A stretch of DNA of 64,000 nt from contig JANQPB010000015.1 in assembly GCA_028285495.1 (NCBI GenBank), forward strand, positions 248,001 to 312,000. Reading direction: 5' to 3'. How positions within the stretch are numbered: position 1 is the first letter of the stretch; each line of letters begins with the position of its first letter. This stretch comes from Acidimicrobiales bacterium. Lineage in GTDB: Bacteria > Actinomycetota > Acidimicrobiia > Acidimicrobiales > SZUA-35. The notes below the pieces were generated by a model. That model was given only the letters and a program-made list of their open reading frames with translations, did no database searches and was not told the DNA's origin. Shown piece after piece: positions 1-7,421 of this stretch. The position numbers and the translations under genes were made by a program.

Positions 1-186
1 GAGGTCGTCCATCGATGCGTCGGGATCGTCGGGAAGGGGGAATGCGACGACGTCGAACGCCCGGGCCAAGAGCGGGACCTGGCGGTAGAAGAGCAGCGCA
101 GTCCCGTCGATGCCCGGTACGAGCACGATCGGTGGTGTCGAGCGATCGCTGTCGAGATCGGCGAGGCGTTCGGGCCCGTCGGACAT
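1..186 (-). CDS. Alpha/beta hydrolase, N-terminal part (cut by window edge)
   Basis: The first 62 codons of a gene that runs off the left edge. After a short polar start comes a beta-strand with the oxyanion turn, IVLVPGIDGTALLFYRQVP, and then a second strand ending in AFDVVAFPLPDD; this is the usual start of a serine alpha/beta hydrolase or type II thioesterase. The nucleophile elbow is not in the window, so activity cannot be judged. The ATG is 2 bp after the stop of the upstream acyltransferase, so the two are almost certainly co-transcribed. The pairing suggests trimming or transfer of an acyl group, but that is inference. Confidence 0.75.
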   Translation of the reverse strand, partial: MSDGPERLADLDSDRSTPPIVLVPGIDGTALLFYRQVPLLARAFDVVAFPLPDDPDASMDDL

Positions 187-188
187 GG

Positions 189-959
189 CTACGGTGCCGC
201 CGCCCGCAGCGGTTTGACCGGGACACCGGCGTAGACCGCACCACCGTCGAGTCGACTGTGCTTCGGCACGTACGAGAGCGCCCCGACCTGGCAGTTCGGT
301 CCCGTGGTGACGCCGATTCCCACGATCGAGTTGAGCCCGATGGTGGTGCCGCGGCCGAGCTCGATCGCGGCCGTTCGGATCGCGCCCCGCTCGGCGGTGT
401 GCCCGGACAGGTGAGCACCGGCGCCGACGACGACATCATCACCGAAGGTGAGAAGGCAGTGGTCGGTGACACCAAGGCTGTTGACCCACACGTTGCGGCC
501 GATCCTGGCCCCGTCGAGACGGAGGTACCAGGTCCACAACGGTGTGCCTCGCAGCGCGTGGCCGGCGAGCAGTCGGACAACGTGGCTCACCGCCGAGTAC
601 CTCGCCCAGTTCAAGAGGGGCCAGTCGAGGTCGGCGATCCGCATCGTCTGATCGGCCTCGGGTCGCCAACCGAGCAGCCGGCAGGCCAGGGCCGACAGCA
701 TCATGAGCAAGCTGGCGAAGATGAGATAAGCCGGCACGGTCGCTGCGCTCAACAAGACGCCCCGCACCATCCACGGTGAGATGTCCCACCTCAGGTGCCA
801 CTGGAAGAACACCGCCGCCGGCCAGATGGCCAGCGCGAGGATGAGGCTCTCGACCACGAAGAGCGTCGCAACCGTCCACGCGAAGCGGACCGGCGCAGCA
901 CCGATCCGAGGCCCCGAAACCTGGCGCCTGAACGCGCCCATGGAGGTCGAACGGGTCAT
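189..959 (-). CDS. Membrane-anchored hexapeptide-repeat acyltransferase
   Basis: 256 residues. Two hydrophobic segments (about 26-52 and 67-96) are followed by a left-handed beta-helix domain from about 150 to 252, with the imperfect hexapeptide pattern seen in RIGRNVWVNSLGVTDHC and TIGLNSIVGIGVTTG and the closing AGVPVKPL typical of LbH acetyltransferases. Similar domains occur at the end of large Pls-type synthetase-like proteins; here the domain stands alone with its membrane part. The acceptor is unknown. It is the first gene of a two-gene operon with the downstream hydrolase. A DevR-type box lies at 993-1008 on the same strand and ends 34 bp before the start codon. Confidence 0.8.
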   Translation of the reverse strand: MTRSTSMGAFRRQVSGPRIGAAPVRFAWTVATLFVVESLILALAIWPAAVFFQWHLRWDISPWMVRGVLLSAATVPAYLIFASLLMMLSALACRLLGWRPEADQTMRIADLDWPLLNWARYSAVSHVVRLLAGHALRGTPLWTWYLRLDGARIGRNVWVNSLGVTDHCLLTFGDDVVVGAGAHLSGHTAERGAIRTAAIELGRGTTIGLNSIVGIGVTTGPNCQVGALSYVPKHSRLDGGAVYAGVPVKPLRAAAP

Positions 960-992
960 GGAGACACCGTCGTCCCGTCACCGAGCCGTGTG

Positions 993-1008
993 GAGAGGAC
1001 AAGGTCCC
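993..1008 (-). promoter_or_regulatory. DevR-type box upstream of acyltransferase
   Basis: On the minus strand the site reads GGGACCTTGTCCTCTC; the left half and centre match the window consensus GGGACCTTCGNCCCTK and the right half is weak. It ends 33 bp before the start codon at 959, the same spacing as several other boxes in this window. Confidence 0.5.
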
Positions 1009-1126
1009 GGATCGACCGCCTCCGAAGCGCTCAGGAGCGCGACGCCGATGGGCGGCCGGCCGAGCTCCGGATGGCGGTCAGAGCGGAGGCGGAGTTGGTC
1101 GACCAGTCGACCCGGTTCCCCGAGCA

Positions 1127-1285
1127 TCAGACGTCATCGGCCGGTGGCTCGGTCAGGTGGCGGATGATCTCGCCCCAGTACCGCAGGATGGGGACGTGGC
1201 CCTCGTCCGGGAGGACCGCCAGCGATGCGGGATGGATGGCGCGGCTCAGGAAGGTGGCGGCGGTTGATGCGGTCCATGCCGGCAC
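1127..1285 (-). pseudogene. Alpha/beta hydrolase C-terminal remnant
   Basis: About 50 codons on the minus strand, out of frame with the GyrI-like gene, encode a typical alpha/beta hydrolase tail: LSRAIHPASLAVLPDEGH followed by VPILRYWGEIIRHL and a stop. The GH carries the position of the catalytic histidine. No start, oxyanion turn or nucleophile elbow is found in this frame, so it is a decayed fragment. It begins where the GyrI-like protein should end, which suggests a deletion that joined the two genes. Confidence 0.6.
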
Positions 1286-1881
1286 GGCTGGCGGATGATG
1301 GTCCGGAGCTTCGCCGCGTCGGCCCGGCGTGCATCGGAGAGGTAGATCTCGTGATGCTTGCCCGCCAGGGCGTAGCCACCGTCGACGATGAAGCGGTGCA
1401 GCTCGGCGATCGTCGGGCCCTCGTCGGCGTAGGGTCCGAGGTGGAGGATCTGGCCGGCGGTGCCCTCGGTGTAGTGCTCCATTCGGGCCTTCGGGCCGGC
1501 GGCGAGACCCTTGTCGGCGGTCACCGCTCCGATCGTCTCGGACGCCATCGTCTCGGTGACCGCGTCGGGGAGACAGATCATGGCCGTCCAGGACCAGTTC
1601 GACTTGTCGCTCGGATCGAAGTCGGCCTGGTCGTGGACCCACCACAGTCCCTCGAGGGGCATGACGGTGTAGGCGTCGCCGGTTGCGGCCTTCACGGCGG
1701 CCCGAAGGCCGTAGGCGATCGGGTACAGCGCTTCGATCGCCTCCCGATACTCGGGTGAGGTGTTGGGATCGCCGGAGCCGTCGATCATCAGGAAGGGTCG
1801 ACGGGGGACCTCGACGATGGTTGGCGTTCGCTTGGCGGTGTAGTGGTTGCGGTAGGTTCGCTTGAGGTCGATCGTGGCCAT
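1246..1881 (-). CDS. GyrI-like small-molecule-binding domain protein
   Basis: 211 residues from the ATG at 1881 (MATIDLKRTYRNHYTA), chosen because the family starts here and the upstream codons look non-coding. Stand-alone GyrI-like proteins bind small hydrophobic ligands, and some hydrolyse cyclopropanes or related compounds. Family features seen are VPRRPFLMIDGSGDPNTSP near residue 25, the aromatic-rich GLWWVHDQADF, and the ending KHHEIYLSDARR before RTIIRQP. After RQP the protein carries a proline-rich tail of about 12 residues that relatives lack; its original stop seems to have been lost at the junction with the hydrolase remnant. The protein itself should still be functional. Confidence 0.82.
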   Translation of the reverse strand: MATIDLKRTYRNHYTAKRTPTIVEVPRRPFLMIDGSGDPNTSPEYREAIEALYPIAYGLRAAVKAATGDAYTVMPLEGLWWVHDQADFDPSDKSNWSWTAMICLPDAVTETMASETIGAVTADKGLAAGPKARMEHYTEGTAGQILHLGPYADEGPTIAELHRFIVDGGYALAGKHHEIYLSDARRADAAKLRTIIRQPCRHGPHQPPPPS

Positions 1882-2024
1882 CACGTGCTTCCTTCCGGTC
1901 GTCGTGTCGCCGAGTCCGGGCACCGGTTCGAAGCGCCGGCTCGATGTGGCATGGCCTCACCGTCCGCCGACTCCGGTGTCAACGGCAGTGCCGAAGGTCC
2001 CGGGTGGAGGTGCTGGCCAGGCTC

Positions 2025-2040
2025 GGGACCTTTGGGTCTG
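2025..2040 (+). promoter_or_regulatory. DevR-type box upstream of lipoprotein gene
   Basis: Reads GGGACCTTTGGGTCTG, 12 of 16 matches to the window consensus and with a perfect left half. It lies 101 bp before the lipoprotein start and between divergent genes. Confidence 0.45.
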
Positions 2041-2140
2041 ACGCAGATCCGCGGGCTGTCACATCGTGGTGGTAACGGTTGCGTCGGCCCGGTCGAAACC
2101 GGCCTCGCCACCCGACCGCGAGCCGGAGAGGAACGGGACG

Positions 2141-2497
2141 ATGCGGGCACCGATGAGGGCGAGGTCAACGGCAATCGGGGTGGCTGCGTCGCTCACCCTG
2201 CTGGTGTCGGGGTGCGGTGACGACGACACCGACGTGATCACCACCATCGCCGATGCCACGGCGCAGACGGGCTCGGTCGAGCTGGACGGGTTCGTCGTCG
2301 AGCTCGACGGTGTGGCCAAGCTCTGCGAGGCCCTGCTCGAGTCGTTCCCGCCGCAATGTGGGGAGCCATCGGTGACCATCGCCAACATCGACGAGCTCGA
2401 CGCCACGTTCGCCACCGAGCAGGGCGTCCGGTGGACCGACCTGTCGGTCCGCGTCGTCGGTACGGTCGATGGTGGTGTCGTGACGATCGAGAGCTGA
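2141..2497 (+). CDS. Small secreted lipoprotein of unknown function
   Basis: 118 residues. The N-terminus has a basic start, a hydrophobic stretch and a lipobox, LLVSGC, so the mature protein should begin at Cys and be anchored to the outer face of the membrane. The start at 2141 has the purine-rich leader GGAGAGGAACG. The mature part is acidic, about 95 residues, and contains one further Cys pair in AKLCEALLESFPPQCGE, which could form a disulfide. No family was recognised. A DevR-type box lies about 100 bp upstream. Confidence 0.7.
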   Translation: MRAPMRARSTAIGVAASLTLLVSGCGDDDTDVITTIADATAQTGSVELDGFVVELDGVAKLCEALLESFPPQCGEPSVTIANIDELDATFATEQGVRWTDLSVRVVGTVDGGVVTIES

Positions 2498-2506
2498 GCG
2501 GCGTCC

Positions 2507-2752
2507 TCAGTCTCGGACCCCGCGGGGACCTCGTAGGACGCGGGCCGGGAGGGTGATGATGCCTCGCATGAGCTCGAGCACGGCCGTCGCCGACGGTCCG
2601 ACGAGTCGAAGCGGGATGCCGAGCAACCAGAGCACCGGGTACAGCACGGTGCCGGTCGACGTCGACGCGCCCGCAAGCGGGTTCAGCAGGGCCCGACCGG
2701 CTCGCAGAGGACGGGACGTAGGACTCTGAGCAGCCGAGCGACGGGGCCGCAT
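2507..2752 (-). CDS. Small membrane protein, hypothetical
   Basis: 81 codons if started at the ATG at 2752. The centre holds a hydrophobic segment, TVLYPVLWLLGIPLRLVG, and a second one, AVLELMRGIITLPARV, then a basic tail. The composition looks like a real small membrane protein, but the first 20 residues are Arg/Ser-rich and may not be coding, because a DevR-type box facing the other way (2713-2728) lies inside them. A later start is possible. No homologue recognised. Confidence 0.4.
   Translation of the reverse strand: MRPRRSAAQSPTSRPLRAGRALLNPLAGASTSTGTVLYPVLWLLGIPLRLVGPSATAVLELMRGIITLPARVLRGPRGVRD
2713..2728 (+). promoter_or_regulatory. DevR-type box upstream of small ORF
   Basis: Reads GGGACGTAGGACTCTG. 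It differs by one base from the site at 44331-44346 in front of a universal stress protein gene, which makes chance unlikely. It ends 33 bp before the ATG at 2762. Confidence 0.5.
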
Positions 2753-2761
2753 CGTGATCCC

Positions 2762-2971
2762 ATGAGCATCCGACGATTCCTCCAGGCACTGTTCAAACCG
2801 ACGTCGTCGACCGCATCCAACGCTCCTCAGAGGACCGACGACCTCGTCGAGGAGATCCGCGAGACGCTCGGTCCGCAGGCCGGGGGCGGATTGGGCGGCC
2901 GCATGACCGGCAGTGCGGTCTACCACCGACTGGAAGACGGCAGCACCCGCCCGTCGAAGGACGTCGACTAG
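2762..2971 (+). CDS. Short hypothetical protein
   Basis: 69 residues, beginning MSIRRFLQALFKP and followed by a polar region with a predicted helix TDDLVEEIRETLGPQ and a Gly-rich turn. No family recognised. There is no clear ribosome-binding site, but a DevR-type box ends 33 bp upstream, as it does for several other genes in the window, so a leaderless transcript starting at or near this ATG is plausible. That spacing is the main reason for calling it a gene. Confidence 0.45.
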   Translation: MSIRRFLQALFKPTSSTASNAPQRTDDLVEEIRETLGPQAGGGLGGRMTGSAVYHRLEDGSTRPSKDVD

Positions 2972-3107
2972 CAGGGTCGAACCGGAGCACCGGGCTCGAG
3001 GTTCGGGGAGGCGCGGGGCGGACCGACGCGGTCGGGCGAGCGACCGGCCGTCTGCGAGTGCGGCAACGCCGCAACCAGCCGCTGCTCGGAACCCCCTTCT
3101 CGGCTGG

Positions 3108-3761
3108 TCAGTCGGCGTAGCCGGCGGCGTCGACGATCCGACCGAGGTCGCGCTCGCCGATCGTGGCGTCGAAGAACCGCCGACGCTCGTTGGCCGCGGC
3201 CAACGCCAGCGCAAGCTCGGTCGGGTCCGCTGCGGCCAGCGCCGAGGCCGACGGGTACCCGGCGGCCACCAGGGCCCGGGCGAGGCTCGGGTTGACCCAC
3301 TGCACCCGTACGAGGTCGGTGAGCTCGGCCAGCTCGGCGATCGTGGCCACGGCCACCCCGGATCGCTCGGCCAGCGCAACCGGGCCCGAGCGAGTGGCGA
3401 GTCGCAGCTGCTCGCTGTCCGTGATGCCGACCGACGCCAGGGCCGCCATCGACTCGGGACCGATCCAGTCGAAGGCCCGCAGCGGCCGCGGCCGGGGGTA
3501 GAAGCCCCGGACGGCCCGTCTGAGCAGCACGAGGTAGTCCTCGTCGACGCCGCTGACGGTGGCGACAGCGGGGACCGAGCTCATGTACTCGAGGCGGGCC
3601 CGGAGGTCGGCGACCGAGGCGACACCGGCGACGGCGAGTTCGGCCAGCCGCTCATCGGTCCGCTCGAGCAGCGGTCGCTGGCTGGGGACGAGATCGGTCG
3701 TCCGCAGCCGCTCGGCCAACTCGGCGAGCGTGACGCACCGCTTGACCACCGCTCCGGACAT
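3108..3761 (-). CDS. DUF4332-like helix-hairpin-helix protein
   Basis: 217 residues from the ATG at 3761; the longer frame upstream is Arg-rich and looks non-coding. The protein is made of repeated short helical units of the kind seen in DUF4332 proteins, for example LAELAVAGVASVADLRARLE, FDWIGPESMAALASVGITD and LARALVAAGYPSASALAAAD. Such helix-hairpin-helix repeats usually bind nucleic acid or mediate protein contacts; the role here is unknown. No membrane segment or signal peptide. It is divergent from the ABC transporter ATPase gene, and the intergenic region holds a DevR-type box. Confidence 0.65.
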   Translation of the reverse strand: MSGAVVKRCVTLAELAERLRTTDLVPSQRPLLERTDERLAELAVAGVASVADLRARLEYMSSVPAVATVSGVDEDYLVLLRRAVRGFYPRPRPLRAFDWIGPESMAALASVGITDSEQLRLATRSGPVALAERSGVAVATIAELAELTDLVRVQWVNPSLARALVAAGYPSASALAAADPTELALALAAANERRRFFDATIGERDLGRIVDAAGYAD

Positions 3762-3855
3762 CGTCGACCTCGTGGTTCGGGGACGGCTCCAGCATGGGAC
3801 CAGCCGTCGCCGGGTGGCAGGGTCCGAGGTCCCACCCGACGGCTCGGGGGATCGC

Positions 3856-3871
3856 AGGACCAACGACCCTG
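3856..3871 (+). promoter_or_regulatory. DevR-type box upstream of ABC ATPase gene
   Basis: Reads AGGACCAACGACCCTG, 11 of 16 matches to the consensus. It ends 33 bp before the ATG at 3905. Confidence 0.4.
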
Positions 3872-3904
3872 GGGTCCAGACCATCCGCTCACGAGGCTGG
3901 TCAC

Positions 3905-4891
3905 ATGGTCGGACTTCCAGGGACGACGAACGGCGGCAACGCACCACCCTCGGCCGGCGACGTGCTCACCTGCCGGGGGCTGACGAAGCGCTACGGCGAG
4001 CGGACGGTGGTCGACGACGTCGGATTCGCGATCGCCGCCGGTGAGACCTACGGCCTCCTCGGGCCGAACGGGGCCGGCAAGACCACCATCATCTCGATGT
4101 TGTGTGGCCTCCTCCGACGCGACGGCGGCACGGTCCGGGTCCTCGGCTCCGATCTCGACGCCGACCCCAGGACGGTCCAGGGGGCCATCGGCTACGTGCC
4201 CCAACACCTGGCCATCTACCCCGATCTGTCGGCGGCGGAGAACCTGCGGTTCTTCGGTCGGCTCCACGGTCTCGGCGGTCGATCCCTGGCGGCCAGGGTC
4301 GACGAGGTCCTGGTGACGACGGGGCTGGCCGACCGGGCCGACGATCGGGCCGGCGACTTCTCCGGCGGGATGCAGCGCCGGCTCAACATCGGCATCGGGC
4401 TCCTGCACCAGCCGAGCCTGCTCGTCCTCGACGAGCCGACCGTCGGCGTCGACCCGCAGAGCCGGGACGCCATCCTGGCCAGCGTCGAGCAGCTCGGCGC
4501 CACCGGTATCGGGGTGCTCTACACCACCCACTACATGGAGGAGGCGGAGCGGCTCTGCGACCGGGTCGGCATCGTCGACCACGGCACGATGGTGGCCGAG
4601 GGGACGAGGCGGGAGCTGGTTGCCCTCGTGGGCGAGCGCGACCGCGTCCGGCTCGGCCTCGACTCGGGTCAGGCCGAAGCCGCCGATCGCCTGCTGGCGC
4701 TGCCCGAGGTCGACAGCGTGGTGTCGAGCGACCACCGCCTCGATCTCGGTCTGACCGACTCCCAGCGCGCCCTCCCCGCCATCCTGTCGGCGGCCGAGGC
4801 GGCCGGAGCCCGGGTGCAGTCGGTCGAGGTCGTCGAGCCCGACCTGGAGGCGGTCTTCCTCCACCTCACCGGTCGAGCGCTGCGCAACTGA
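3905..4891 (+). CDS. ABC-2 type transporter ATP-binding protein
   Basis: 328 residues. Walker A GPNGAGKTT at about 53-61, Q-loop in YVPQHL, signature FSGGMQRR, Walker B LLVLDEPTVGVD and the switch histidine in YTTHYMEEAERL are all present. The C-terminal 100 residues form the small domain common in drug and lipid exporters. The start at 3905 follows a GAGG; upstream codons look non-coding. The likely partners are the two ABC-2 permeases on the opposite strand, whose reading frames end only 20 bp from this stop. That convergent layout is unusual for an exporter, so the two halves must be co-ordinated in trans. Confidence 0.9.
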   Translation: MVGLPGTTNGGNAPPSAGDVLTCRGLTKRYGERTVVDDVGFAIAAGETYGLLGPNGAGKTTIISMLCGLLRRDGGTVRVLGSDLDADPRTVQGAIGYVPQHLAIYPDLSAAENLRFFGRLHGLGGRSLAARVDEVLVTTGLADRADDRAGDFSGGMQRRLNIGIGLLHQPSLLVLDEPTVGVDPQSRDAILASVEQLGATGIGVLYTTHYMEEAERLCDRVGIVDHGTMVAEGTRRELVALVGERDRVRLGLDSGQAEAADRLLALPEVDSVVSSDHRLDLGLTDSQRALPAILSAAEAAGARVQSVEVVEPDLEAVFLHLTGRALRN

Positions 4892-4910
4892 CGCCCGGAC
4901 CGGCGCGCAC

Positions 4911-6071
4911 TCAGCCGACGATCGCCCGCCGCAGTGCGGCGCTGGCCCCGGCCAGCAGCACGACGCCGGCCACCAGCAGCACGGCCAGCTCACCAACGAT
5001 CTGGCCGAGCCCACCGCCCCGCTGGATCACCTCGGTGAAGGCGTCGATGGCCCAGGCGTGGGGTGTGATGTGGGCCAGTGTCCTCAGCCAGTCGGGGAAC
5101 ACCTCGAACGGGACCATGCAGCCACCGAGGGCGGCCAGGGCCAGGCCGAGCGAGAGCCCGATGGCGGTCGACTGGCTGTCGTTGCTCACGAGCGCCCCGA
5201 CGAAGACCGCAGCGGCGGTGGCCAGCAGCGCGAACGAGGCGACGATCGCCGCCGTCGCCGGCCACGACCCCCAGTCGAGACCGAACACGACCGCCGTCGA
5301 TCCGACGATGAAGGCGCCCTGGACGACCGCGACCGCATAGCGGCCGATGGCCTCGCCGGCCACGACCTGCCAGACGGTCGCCGGGGTGGCCAGCATCCGC
5401 TCGACGACGCCGAGCTGGCGAGCCTGGATCAGGGCCGACGCGGCCACCATCGCCATCAGGAACATGAAGAGGAGCAGCTCCTGGGCGGCGACGAAGCCCA
5501 CCGCGTCGGCGGCGACGTAGCGGTCTCCGTCGGCGTCGACGGTCGCGACCTCGATGCGGGCACGCGACTCGTCGACGGCCCGGACCCGCTCGGCCGCCTC
5601 GTCGGGCGGGAGCCCGGTCTCGGCGGCGACGAGCCTGCCGGCTCGGAGGACGGCGTTGCGGTCGGCGACGACCGACTGCACGAGGCTCTGGATGCGGAAG
5701 CCGCCGCTTCCCGGGATCACCCGGTACTCGACGGTGGCCGGCGCTCCGATGGCGATGGCCCCGTCGTCCGGCACGACGACGAGCGCGGTGATGTCCTCCC
5801 GCTCCAGATCGTCGACCGCGTCGTCGAGTCGGTCGAACCGCACGACGTCGACCCCGTCGAGGCGCTCGAAGCCGTCGAGCAGCGCCTGGGCGCCGGCCGA
5901 GACGTCGCCATCGGCTCCGTCGACGAGGAGGCCGACCCGGGGCTCGGCACTCCCGACCGTCAGGCCGAGCACGAGGATCAACATCAGGGGCAGCACGAAG
6001 ACGAAGAACAGGTTTTCCCGTACCCGCAGGAGCCGGCGCAGGTTGTTGGCGGCGATCGTCAGGACGGTCAC
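4911..6071 (-). CDS. ABC-2 type transporter permease
   Basis: 386 residues. One N-terminal membrane helix (LFFVFVLPLMLILVLGLTVG), then an extracytoplasmic domain of about 140 residues, then five or six C-terminal helices including LLLFMFLMAMVAASALIQ and the typical FPDWLRTLAHITPHAWAID turn. This is the YhgE/DrrB-like ABC-2 fold used for export of drugs, lipids or polymers. It overlaps the upstream permease by 4 bp, so the two are translationally coupled and probably form a heterodimer with the ATPase encoded convergently at 3905-4891. Confidence 0.88.
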   Translation of the reverse strand: MTVLTIAANNLRRLLRVRENLFFVFVLPLMLILVLGLTVGSAEPRVGLLVDGADGDVSAGAQALLDGFERLDGVDVVRFDRLDDAVDDLEREDITALVVVPDDGAIAIGAPATVEYRVIPGSGGFRIQSLVQSVVADRNAVLRAGRLVAAETGLPPDEAAERVRAVDESRARIEVATVDADGDRYVAADAVGFVAAQELLLFMFLMAMVAASALIQARQLGVVERMLATPATVWQVVAGEAIGRYAVAVVQGAFIVGSTAVVFGLDWGSWPATAAIVASFALLATAAAVFVGALVSNDSQSTAIGLSLGLALAALGGCMVPFEVFPDWLRTLAHITPHAWAIDAFTEVIQRGGGLGQIVGELAVLLVAGVVLLAGASAALRRAIVG

Positions 6072-7258
6072 GAGCGCACCAGCCCTCGCCCGGCCAGCAG
6101 CAGGCCAGCGCCGCCGACCACCGCAGCGAAGCCGCCGAGCACGGCCAGCGTCTGACCGAGCTCACCGAGCCCGGCCCCGTACGACACGTCACGGAATCCG
6201 TCGAGCAGCCATCGGTGGGGTGAGAGGAGGCTCGCCGTCGACAGCAACCCGCCGGCCTGGCTGATGGGGAAGAACACGCCGCCGAGGACACCGAAGATCA
6301 TGGCCGCGCCGGCGGCGAGGGAGGCCCCCTGCTCGGCGGTCCTGGCCACGGCGGCGACCAGGGCGGCCACGGCGATGGCGACGAGCACGCCGGCCAGGAT
6401 CAGGACCCCGACGGCGACGGGGTCGCCCCACTCGGCACCGACCACGACCGTGGTGGCGACAACCAGCACGATCATCGAGAGCACGCCGATGACCAACGAC
6501 GACACCAACTTGCCGACCAGCACCGCCCACCGGGCGATCGGGGCCGTCAGGATCCGGTCGAGCGTGCCGCCCTCCCGCTCCTCGACGAGGCTGAGGACCC
6601 CGAACTGCACGCTGAAGAACAGGAAGAAGACCGAGAGCGACACGGCGTAGTAGGAGGAGAGGTCACGGCCACGCCCGTCGGCCTCGACCGGGGCGAGCTC
6701 GATCGGGACCGGCTGCGCTCGTGCTGCCGCCGTCAGTTGCTCGACCCGCTCGGGGTCGGCGCCGCCGCCGTCGATCGACAGCACGGTCGCCGTGGCCAGG
6801 GTCACGTCGTCGAGCTCGGCGGCGAACGTGGCGGCGATGGCCTCGGCCACGTCGGTGGCGACCGGCGACCCGGGGTCGCCGACGACGGTGATCGTCGGGG
6901 CGTGCCCGGACCGGACCGCATCGCCGAACCCCGCCGGCAGGTGGAGGCCGGCGGCGATGTCGCCGTCGTCGACGAGTCGCTCGAGGTCGGACCGGTCCCG
7001 CGCCGGCGTCGTGACGGCCACCCCATCGGCCTCCAGGCCGGCGAGCATCTGGCGGAAGCCGTCGGCCACCGGCCCGTCGTCCTCGACGGCGAGCCCGAGC
7101 TCGAAGGCCGCGGGGTCGTCGGCCCCGCCGAGCGTCCCGCTGAGGATGAGTGCAAGCACGAGGGGCCCGACGATCCCCATGATGTAGGCCGACCGATCGC
7201 GGCTCCGCTGTGCGATGTCCTTGCCGGCGATGACGAGCAGCGACCGCAGCGAGCCCAT
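6068..7258 (-). CDS. ABC-2 type transporter permease
   Basis: 396 residues. The topology matches the downstream permease: one N-terminal helix (MGIVGPLVLALILSGTLGG), an external domain of about 150 residues, and a C-terminal block of helices beginning SVFFLFFSVQFGVLSLVEER and ending in a Gly-rich helix. LLSPHRWLLDGFRDVSYG is the conserved membrane-surface motif of ABC-2 permeases. It is the first gene of the permease pair. A perfect 13-bp inverted repeat lies about 25 bp upstream. Confidence 0.88.
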   Translation of the reverse strand: MGSLRSLLVIAGKDIAQRSRDRSAYIMGIVGPLVLALILSGTLGGADDPAAFELGLAVEDDGPVADGFRQMLAGLEADGVAVTTPARDRSDLERLVDDGDIAAGLHLPAGFGDAVRSGHAPTITVVGDPGSPVATDVAEAIAATFAAELDDVTLATATVLSIDGGGADPERVEQLTAAARAQPVPIELAPVEADGRGRDLSSYYAVSLSVFFLFFSVQFGVLSLVEEREGGTLDRILTAPIARWAVLVGKLVSSLVIGVLSMIVLVVATTVVVGAEWGDPVAVGVLILAGVLVAIAVAALVAAVARTAEQGASLAAGAAMIFGVLGGVFFPISQAGGLLSTASLLSPHRWLLDGFRDVSYGAGLGELGQTLAVLGGFAAVVGGAGLLLAGRGLVRS

Positions 7259-7283
7259 GGTCTAACCCTGTTCCGTTGGCATC

Positions 7284-7317
7284 GACGCGGACAGGGCTGG
7301 AAGACCCTGTCCGCGTC
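7284..7317. repeat. Perfect 13-bp inverted repeat in a divergent promoter region
   Basis: GACGCGGACAGGG at 7284-7296 and its exact reverse complement at 7305-7317 with an 8-base spacer. It sits 26 bp upstream of the permease start and 105 bp upstream of the isomerase start, between genes that diverge, so it is unlikely to be a terminator. It may be an operator or an attenuating hairpin in the permease leader. Confidence 0.7.
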
Positions 7318-7357
7318 GGCGCAGCTCCGCAATCCCGGGCCGACCGGAGGTGAGAAC

Positions 7358-7373
7358 GGGACGTCCGACCCTG
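7358..7373 (+). promoter_or_regulatory. DevR-type box upstream of isomerase-like gene
   Basis: Reads GGGACGTCCGACCCTG, 12 of 16 matches to the consensus; it ends 48 bp before the start at 7422, which in this case has its own Shine-Dalgarno sequence. Confidence 0.45.
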
Positions 7374-7421
7374 ACCGTCCACCCCCGGCCGGGTCACGGT
7401 GCGACGACGAGGAGGAATGGC

